Below, in pieces: positions 13,856 to 18,841 of a stretch of DNA of 18,841 bases. The translations under genes and the position numbers were made by a program. The notes below the pieces were generated by a model that saw nothing but the letters and a program-made list of their open reading frames with translations, ran no database searches and had not been told where the DNA came from. The first letter of the stretch is position 1. Each line of letters starts with the position of its first letter. Source of the stretch: Chloroflexota bacterium (lineage in GTDB: Bacteria; Chloroflexota; Dehalococcoidia; DSTF01; RBG-16-68-14); NCBI GenBank assembly GCA_022563135.1, contig JADFNZ010000015.1:1-18841 (forward strand), in the 5' to 3' direction.

Positions 13856-15280
13856 TCAAGCCGCCGCCCCTCGCGCGGCCTCGCGGCCGGCGATGCGCCC
13901 GTAGACGGCGCCGCGGATGACGGACGTCGCGCCGGGATAGTTGTGGTAGAAGATCTCACCCATCGGTTCGCCCGCAGCGTAGAGCCCGGTGATGGGAGCG
14001 CCCGCGACGTCGATCACGCGGGCTCGCGTGTCCACCTTCAGGCCACCGAAAGTGAAAGTGATGCCGCCCGTGACGGGGACCGCGACGAACGGCGGCTCCT
14101 CCAGCGCCAACGCCCAGTTCGACTTCGGCGGCGTAATCCCCTGCGTTCCCTTACCGTCCAGCCGGTCGAGGTCGAACTCGCCGGGCTGCACCGCGGCGTT
14201 GTATTCGCGCACGGTGCGGTCGAGCGCATCGGGCGGGATCGCGAGCGCCTCCGCCAGCGCGCGGATGGACGGCGCCTCGAACGGCGGGCCAACGGGCCGC
14301 CAGGCGCGGCCGAACTCCTCGCGCTGCACCATCTGCTGGTCGAAGAGGCAGAACGCGACGCCACCCGCCCGCTCGGTAATCGCCTTGCCGAACTTCACGT
14401 AGGTGTGGTCGCGGAAGTCTTCACCCTCGTCGAGAAAGCGCTCGCCCTGCGCGTTCACGATGATGCCCATCTGGAAGTTATAGAGCGCCGTCACGCCACA
14501 CTCGACCGCGGGCGAGCGCGCGTCGATCACGGCCGAGTGGTAGTCGCCCCACTGGCCCGCCGGCTGCGCGCCGATGTCGAGCGCCATGCGGATGCCCTCG
14601 CCCGTGTTGTGGCGCGACCCGCGCAGGATCAGCCCATCGGCGTGACGGCCGAGATGGGCGACGCGCATCTGCACGTTCGCCTGGTAGCCGCCGCATGCGA
14701 GCACGACGCCGCCGCGCGCCATCAGATCGACGAGGCCATCGGGCGAGGTGCAGCGAACACCGGCCACACGCCGCCGATCGTCGGTGAGGAGCTGCAGCGC
14801 GGCGGTCTCATACGAGATCGTCGCGCCGGCGCCTTCCAGCCTGCGAAAGAGCGTATCCACCAGCCCCTGGCCGCCCTGCCTAGGTGACCGCCGATAACCC
14901 GCCGTGTGCGGGTAGCCCGGCTCCCACTCGATACCGAGCGACGTGAGCCACTCGACCGTCGCGGCGGCGTTGCGCACGAGCGTCTCGACCAACGCGCGGT
15001 TCGCCCGGCCGCACGAGATGCGCATCAGGTCGTCGATCATCTCCTTCGCGCTGTAGCTGCGCGCGCCGTATTCGTCCGCGTCGTGGGGAAAGCGCATCTG
15101 GGCATCGGCGAAGCGGGTGTTGCCGCCGCGCTCGGTTCGCGGCGACTTCTCGACCAGCGCGAGCGCCGCGCCCTCCTCGCGCGCGGTCAGCGCCGCCGAG
15201 AGCCCGGCGATGCCGCCGCCCACGACGACGACATCAAAGTCGTAGCGCGTGATCTCGGCTGCTTCGCTGCCTAGTGTCAC
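13856..15280 (-). CDS. FAD-dependent dehydrogenase, TcuA/fumarate-reductase flavoprotein family
   Basis: A 474-residue flavoprotein. It has the FAD dinucleotide fold VVVVGGGIAGLSAAL (17-31) with the ribose-binding Glu in LVEKS (44), then RGGNTRFA (51-58), HNTGEGIRMALDIGA in the substrate-domain border and the C-terminal FAD segment GEPMGEIFYHNYPGATS. These resemble tricarballylate dehydrogenase TcuA and soluble fumarate reductases, plus 3-ketosteroid dehydrogenase relatives. It should oxidise or reduce a C-C bond next to a carboxylate or ketone. The true substrate is unknown, and no TcuB-type iron-sulfur partner is adjacent. The start at GTG 15280 overlaps the treZ stop (GTGA), giving translational coupling; the longer frame to 15445 lies wholly within treZ and is rejected. 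Confidence 0.9.
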   Translation of the reverse strand: MTLGSEAAEITRYDFDVVVVGGGIAGLSAALTAREEGAALALVEKSPRTERGGNTRFADAQMRFPHDADEYGARSYSAKEMIDDLMRISCGRANRALVETLVRNAAATVEWLTSLGIEWEPGYPHTAGYRRSPRQGGQGLVDTLFRRLEGAGATISYETAALQLLTDDRRRVAGVRCTSPDGLVDLMARGGVVLACGGYQANVQMRVAHLGRHADGLILRGSRHNTGEGIRMALDIGAQPAGQWGDYHSAVIDARSPAVECGVTALYNFQMGIIVNAQGERFLDEGEDFRDHTYVKFGKAITERAGGVAFCLFDQQMVQREEFGRAWRPVGPPFEAPSIRALAEALAIPPDALDRTVREYNAAVQPGEFDLDRLDGKGTQGITPPKSNWALALEEPPFVAVPVTGGITFTFGGLKVDTRARVIDVAGAPITGLYAAGEPMGEIFYHNYPGATSVIRGAVYGRIAGREAARGAAA

Positions 15281-17139
15281 CGGCCGTGCCCCGCGGACCA
15301 GACCGTCGCGCTGGCGGCGGGCAGCAGGACCGCCCGCCCAGGATCGAGCGCGAGCGCCTGGAGATCGGCACCCGGCCCGGCGAACCGCTCCTCTACGGTC
15401 GTGAGGATGGGCCGCCACGACCGGCCCGCGCTCTCGCCCAACCACGCCTGTTCGCCAACGTCGATGTCGATTGCGTCGCCGAAGTTAACGAGCAGCAGCC
15501 GCCTCCCGTGTTCGACCAATCGCGCAAGGCCGATCGCGTGCTCCGAGACCGCGTGGGCACGGATGCGAGAACGGTCCTGCTCTCGAAAGGCGGGCGCCTC
15601 TCGCCGCAGCCGCAGCAGCTCGCGGAAGAGGCGATAGATCCCACTGTGGGGCGAGCGCTTTCGTTCGCTCAGGTCGAGCCTAGAGCGAAGAAACGACTCT
15701 TCCGCCTGCGGATCGGGGAGGGCCGTCTCATCGCCGCCGTGGGCCGCCCAGAAGGCGCGGAACTCCTCACGCCGGCCGGCGTGGATCCGCTCGGCGAGCT
15801 CAGGCTGGTGGTCCGTGAAGTACCGAAACGGCGACCCAGCCGCGAACTCGTCGCCCATGAAGAGGAGCGGCGTGCCCGGCGCGAGCAACAGCAGGGCGTA
15901 GGCCGCCTTGTATCGCTCGCGGTCGATCAGGTGGGCCAGCCGCTCTCCCAGCGGGCGGTTACCCACCTGGTCGTGATTCTGGAGGCAGTAGACGAGCTGA
16001 CGCGGCGACACGTTCCCCCTCGCGCCCGGCGGGTTGTCGTAGACGGTACCGTTCGAGAGGAGGCTGGCGAGCTCTGCCGTAGAACCGTCGAAGCGGCCCA
16101 GGTAGCCGCGCTTCTCGCCGGTGAGGAGGACGTGCAGCGAGTGGTGGAAATCGTCCAGCCAGAGTCCGTCCAGACCGTGGCCACCTTCGGCGCGCGGGAG
16201 GACGCTGCGCAGGTCGCTCTGCTCATGCTCGGCGATGATGAGCGCCCGCCTGTCCGCCGGGCCGCGCTCTCGCACGGTCCGGGCCAGCTCCGCCAGGATG
16301 TGCTCGTCGCTCTCGTCGAAGATCTCATGCGTCGCGTCGAGGCGAAAGCCATCGATGTGGTATTCGTGCAGCCAGGAGAGCGCGTTATCGACCACGAAAC
16401 GGCGGACGTGCTCGCTCCCCTCGCCGTCGAAGTTCATCGCGTCGCCCCAGGGCGTCTGGTAGCGGTTCGTGAAGTAGTGCGGCGAGTAGACACCGAGGTA
16501 GTTGCCGTCCGGCCCCAGATGGTTGTAGACGGCGTCCAGGATGACGCCCAGCCCGCGCGCGTGCGCCGCATCGACCAGCCGCCGCAGCGCCTCAGGGCCG
16601 CCGTAGACGCTGCTCGGCGCGAAGAGATCGACGCCGTCGTAGCCCCAGTTGCGACGGCCGGGGAACTCCGCGACCGGCATCAGCTCCAGCGCGGTGACGC
16701 CCAGCGCGCGCAGCCCATCGAGCTGTTCGATCAGCGCGTCGAACGTGCCCTCCGGCGTATAGGCGCCGGCGTGCAGCTCGTAGATCACCAGCGCTTCGGG
16801 ATCGAGGCCGCGCCAGCCGCCGTCCGTCCACGCGAAGGCGTTCGGGTCGACGACCTGCGACGGGCCGTGGACGCCCTCAGGCTGGCTCCGCGAATACGGA
16901 TCGGGGTAGCCCCACTCCTCATTCAGCCGGTAGCGGTAGAGCGCGTCAGGCTTGGCCTCGACGGTCGCGCTCCAGACGCCGCCGCCCTCGTCCGCCATCG
17001 GGTGGCGGTCGATCCCCTCCGGCGGCGGGTAGAGCTCCACCTCGACCGTGCGCGCGGCGGGCGCCCAGACGCGAAAGCGCACCCGGCCACCATCGATGAC
17101 CTGTGCGCCCATCTCGAGCTGCCAGCCGCCGGCCTCCAT
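15277..17139 (-). CDS. treZ: Malto-oligosyltrehalose trehalohydrolase TreZ
   Basis: A 620-residue GH13 enzyme that releases trehalose from maltooligosyl-trehalose made by TreY. An N-terminal CBM48-like domain (RVRFRVWAPAARTVEVELY) is followed by the (beta/alpha)8 barrel: ELHAGAYTPEGTF, LMPVAEFPGRRNWGYDGV, DAVYNHLGPDGNYL, nucleophile D268 in DGFRLDATHEI, acid/base E304 in IIAEHE and transition-state D390 in LQNHDQVGN. The EHE context and NWGYDGV fit TreZ rather than glycogen branching or debranching enzyme. Start choice: ATG 17139, with alternatives TTG 17148 and ATG 17112. None has a good Shine-Dalgarno, and a TATAGT box ends 14 bases upstream of 17139. No treY or treX is in the window. The gene's stop overlaps the flavoprotein start. 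Confidence 0.93.
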   Translation of the reverse strand: MEAGGWQLEMGAQVIDGGRVRFRVWAPAARTVEVELYPPPEGIDRHPMADEGGGVWSATVEAKPDALYRYRLNEEWGYPDPYSRSQPEGVHGPSQVVDPNAFAWTDGGWRGLDPEALVIYELHAGAYTPEGTFDALIEQLDGLRALGVTALELMPVAEFPGRRNWGYDGVDLFAPSSVYGGPEALRRLVDAAHARGLGVILDAVYNHLGPDGNYLGVYSPHYFTNRYQTPWGDAMNFDGEGSEHVRRFVVDNALSWLHEYHIDGFRLDATHEIFDESDEHILAELARTVRERGPADRRALIIAEHEQSDLRSVLPRAEGGHGLDGLWLDDFHHSLHVLLTGEKRGYLGRFDGSTAELASLLSNGTVYDNPPGARGNVSPRQLVYCLQNHDQVGNRPLGERLAHLIDRERYKAAYALLLLAPGTPLLFMGDEFAAGSPFRYFTDHQPELAERIHAGRREEFRAFWAAHGGDETALPDPQAEESFLRSRLDLSERKRSPHSGIYRLFRELLRLRREAPAFREQDRSRIRAHAVSEHAIGLARLVEHGRRLLLVNFGDAIDIDVGEQAWLGESAGRSWRPILTTVEERFAGPGADLQALALDPGRAVLLPAASATVWSAGHGR

Positions 17140-17153
17140 ACCGGCCAAAGTGT

Positions 17154-17159
17154 ACTATA
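17154..17159 (-). promoter_or_regulatory. Candidate -10 box just upstream of treZ
   Basis: Minus-strand TATAGT, identical to the hexamer before the MFS exporter. Predicted start near 17147 leaves roughly 8 bases before the ATG at 17139, again near-leaderless. A TTGTGC lies 21 bases upstream, too far for a standard -35. Confidence 0.35.
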
Positions 17160-17194
17160 CGACGCGCGAGTAAGAGGGAAGCACAAGCGACGCC

Positions 17195-17920
17195 TTATTC
17201 ACTTTGCGCCATGACGAACTCCACAAGACTCACCAGTTCTTCCGTCGTGCCCGGGCCGTCGAGCATCAGCATGATGCCTGGCTCATCGGCACTTGGAAAG
17301 CGCTCGATCACGAACATGGACCGCCTGGCAAAAATAGGCGGTAGGTCCTCGAACACCGGAAGAGGGCTCGTTAATACGGCTGGCCGGCCGCCTACGTCAA
17401 TTAATGAAATACGGTCCAGCGGTGCGCCAAGTAGTACCTCCGGGGCACCTTCCATAAAGTAGTAGCGCTGTACAGTAAGCCCCCCTCCTGCGCTCGCGCC
17501 GGACACCCAGATCTCGGTGCCGTCGGCGCAGACGTTCGCCGTATCCGGCGTTTCTCCATTGGGAAGGGTAAAGAAGAGCTCCGCATCTGGCGAAGGCACG
17601 ACTTCGTCGACAGGCAAGCACGGTCCAGTATTATTCGGAAAGTCTAGCGTCACGATGAAGTCGCCCAACTGGCCAGAGAAACGTGGGTTTTCCAGACGGT
17701 CTCTCTCGGTGGCAGCGTTCAGCTCATCGATCAGCGCCTGGACACCCTCGATGTCCTCGGGCGAGGGCAACGTGGGTCTCGCCGTGAGCCCGGCCGTCGC
17801 GGTGGCCGCAGGCGGTGTGGGCGTTTCGGCCGGAGTAGGGGTGTCGCCCGGCGAGGCGGCCTCGCCTGAGCAGGCCGCGAGGAAGGCGCCTAGAGCGCCA
17901 ACGATGAGTAGTCTACTCAC
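17195..17920 (-). CDS. Secreted lipoprotein of unknown function, intact tandem copy
   Basis: A 241-residue predicted lipoprotein. The N terminus is a type II signal peptide, SRLLIVGALGAFLAAC, with Cys17 as the lipidated residue. A low-complexity Pro/Thr/Ala linker (TPTPAETPTPPAATATAG) follows, then a roughly 180-residue mature domain with two Cys (GPCLP, NVCADG) and the segment FVIERFPSADEPGIMLMLDG. I do not recognise the domain. The GTG at 17920 is chosen because it opens a good signal peptide and follows a GGGGGG stretch; an in-frame TTG at 17938 would add six residues. It overlaps the stop of the upstream paralogue by eight bases. The G+C is a little below that of the metabolic genes. Last gene before treZ on the same strand. 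Confidence 0.8.
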   Translation of the reverse strand: MSRLLIVGALGAFLAACSGEAASPGDTPTPAETPTPPAATATAGLTARPTLPSPEDIEGVQALIDELNAATERDRLENPRFSGQLGDFIVTLDFPNNTGPCLPVDEVVPSPDAELFFTLPNGETPDTANVCADGTEIWVSGASAGGGLTVQRYYFMEGAPEVLLGAPLDRISLIDVGGRPAVLTSPLPVFEDLPPIFARRSMFVIERFPSADEPGIMLMLDGPGTTEELVSLVEFVMAQSE

Positions 17921-18352
17921 GGCCCAGCCCCCCGCCAATGATCACGAATTCAACCGCAGCCACCAACTGCTCGGTCGTCCCAGCACCCTCAAGTACCAGC
18001 ATGATGCCTGGCTCATCGGCGCTTGGAAAGCGCTCGATCACATACATCGTGCGCCTTACAAAGGCAGGGACGCGGGCTTCGTTTTCGGGAAGCGGGAGCG
18101 TTAGAATGGCCGGCCTGCCGGCCACGTCGACTAGTAAAATACGGTTCAGCGGCGCGCCCAGTACTACCTCCGGTGTGTTCCTAGTGAAGTAGTAGCGCTG
18201 GACTGAAATCCCCCCGCCGGCGATCGCGCCGGACATCCAGATCTCCGTGCCATCAGCGCACACGTTGGCCGAGTCCGGCGTGTCGCCATTCGGGAGCGTG
18301 AAGAAGAGCTCCGCGTCTGGAGAAGGTACTACAACATCTGCGGTCCGGCAAG
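17913..18352 (-). pseudogene. 5'-truncated paralogue of the lipoprotein
   Basis: The frame encodes the mature C-terminal domain of the neighbouring lipoprotein: PCRTADVVVPSPDAELFFTL aligns with PCLPVDEVVPSPDAELFFTL, and ERFPSADEPGIML is identical. Signal peptide, lipobox Cys and linker are absent because recognisable homology stops near 18350, where the sequence becomes a TatD-family gene on the other strand. The frame stays open without homology up to a stop at 18390-18392. ATG 18263 is only an internal Met. The C terminus (VIIGGGLGRE) is four residues longer than the other copy. Either a deletion or rearrangement removed the 5' part, or two contigs were joined wrongly. The intact gene would have been a co-translated tandem duplicate. 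Confidence 0.75.
17997..18041. repeat. Direct repeat between the tandem lipoprotein copies
   Basis: A 45-base block identical to 17267-17311 except one base (17291 A versus 18021 G), at an offset of 730 bases. It encodes ERFPSADEPGIML in both copies and is the most conserved stretch of the duplication. Confidence 0.85.
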
Positions 18353-18775
18353 GTGGATGGGAAGAAGACCTCGTCGCACAAGGATGCCATCAGGGTCATC
18401 GGTGACTACGTGCCGCGCGGGCTCAAGGGACTGATCCATTGCTACTCAGGGAATGGCGAGCAGGCCAAAGTCTATATGGATATGGGATTTTTCCTCTCCT
18501 TTACCGGTCTCATCACGTATCATCCGCAGTGGGACGATCTGTTGAAGACGATGCCGATAGAGTCTATCCTTACCGAAACCGATGCGCCGTATCTTACGCC
18601 CGAGCCTGAACGAAGCGAGGGTGAGAAAACACCTGAGGGTTTCGTGCGCAACGAACCCACAGGCGTGAAGCGCGTTGCCGAGCACATCGCCAGGCTCCGC
18701 GATATTTCGTTCGAGGAGGCCGCCGAGCAGACAACCAAGAACGCCATCGAACTTTTCGGCATCACCATCAGCTAG
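18353..18775 (+). CDS. TatD-family metal-dependent DNase, N-terminal half missing
   Basis: A 140-residue C-terminal half of a TatD-type amidohydrolase-fold nuclease (normal length about 260). It shows LIHCYSGNGEQAKVYMDMGF (metal-binding His), LSFTGLIT, the catalytic TETDAPYLTP Asp, and the family end RNEPTGVKRVAEHIARLRDI ... ELFGI. The N-terminal HxH metal motif and the Glu strand are missing. The GTG at 18353 is only the first in-frame start; homology-like residues (RSGK) continue a few codons upstream, into the lipoprotein fragment. Base composition is visibly less G+C-rich and codon choice is looser than in the rest of the window. The style recalls TatD of Patescibacteria-like genomes, so this end may come from another genome. 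It cannot be active as written. Confidence 0.85.
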   Translation: MDGKKTSSHKDAIRVIGDYVPRGLKGLIHCYSGNGEQAKVYMDMGFFLSFTGLITYHPQWDDLLKTMPIESILTETDAPYLTPEPERSEGEKTPEGFVRNEPTGVKRVAEHIARLRDISFEEAAEQTTKNAIELFGITIS

Positions 18776-18781
18776 GTATCT

Positions 18782-18806
18782 ACTATACCGGTCCGACCGG
18801 TATAGT
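18782..18806. repeat. Perfect 11-bp palindrome after the TatD fragment
   Basis: ACTATACCGGT (18782-18792), loop CCG, ACCGGTATAGT (18796-18806). It starts 6 bases after the TatD stop. No T-run follows on the plus strand, so it is not a standard intrinsic terminator. The right arm contains TATAGT, and AAGGAG (18819-18824) with a GTG at 18835 follows, so it may be an operator/promoter for a gene running off the window. Confidence 0.75.
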
Positions 18807-18841
18807 GGTGCAGGGGAGAAGGAGTGAGACCCGCGTGGTGC

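Noticed and set aside
13813..13959. 49-residue N-terminal extension of the PadR regulator
   Set aside because: It overlaps the flavoprotein 3' end, is Arg/Pro-rich without homology, and a Shine-Dalgarno precedes ATG 13812.
15281..15445. N-terminal extension of the flavoprotein
   Set aside because: It lies wholly inside treZ and precedes the normal FAD-domain N terminus; the GTGA overlap gives a natural start.
15274..17214. Plus-strand 646-residue open frame
   Set aside because: It is antisense to treZ across its full length, lacks domain motifs and is Arg/Val/Ala-rich, as expected of shadow frames in G+C-rich DNA.
18782..18806. Palindrome as a rho-independent terminator for TatD
   Set aside because: No run of T follows the stem on the plus strand.
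1..18841. CRISPR array, transposase, integrase or phage genes
   Set aside because: No spaced direct repeats, no recombinase motifs and no phage structural genes were seen on either strand.

Overview
The window is a G+C-rich bacterial fragment, about two thirds G+C by eye. It looks like one metagenomic contig, because genes are cut at or near both ends. Gene content suggests a Chloroflexota-like (Dehalococcoidia/Thermomicrobia-type) aerobe or a relative. The pointers are an EF-G-2 type GTPase, a Mycobacterium/Chloroflexota-style seven-iron ferredoxin, a class III CoA-transferase/racemase, a TcuA-like FAD dehydrogenase, a stand-alone 5S rRNA gene, a PadR plus HAAS-type membrane pair, and a lipoprotein with a Pro/Thr-rich linker. 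This taxonomic guess is inference.

Layout. Positions 1-1226 hold tyrS (5' end outside the window), followed by an unknown acidic-tailed protein (1305-1793) with a clear intrinsic terminator. An EF-G-2-like GTPase runs leftward (3948-1888) from a good sigma70-type promoter. It is divergent from an unknown 116-residue protein (4115-4465), then rsmG (4573-5289), a Yip1-like membrane protein (5390-6055) and an MFS permease (6152-7426). A leftward group follows: 2Fe-2S ferredoxin, seven-iron ferredoxin (ATGA overlap) and CaiB/AMACR-family protein (9436-7531). An isolated 5S rRNA gene lies at 9594-9713 and a CapA/PgsA-like membrane-anchored protein at 9881-11173. A tight leftward run of five genes then fills 17139-11195: treZ, TcuA-like flavoprotein (GTGA overlap), PadR regulator, HAAS-type membrane protein and a DHA1-type MFS exporter. 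Beyond it lie two tandem paralogous genes for a small secreted protein. The upstream copy lacks its 5' part, which is replaced at about 18340-18355 by a headless TatD-family nuclease on the opposite strand. A strong palindrome ends the contig.

How the genes relate. Translation and RNA functions (tyrS, EF-G-2, rsmG, 5S rRNA) are scattered among accessory metabolism. The two ferredoxins form a redox pair co-transcribed with an acyl-CoA enzyme. The PadR-HAAS-MFS block reads as a ligand-responsive regulator, a membrane partner and an exporter, with a perfect inverted repeat over the regulator's start codon. TreZ with no TreY beside it, coupled to a flavoprotein, is an odd pairing.

No clearly new defence or mobile system is visible. 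The most useful observations are the broken junction near 18350, the hairpins placed over several translation starts, the -10 boxes lying almost on top of start codons that lack Shine-Dalgarno sequences, and the orphan 5S gene with its own promoter.
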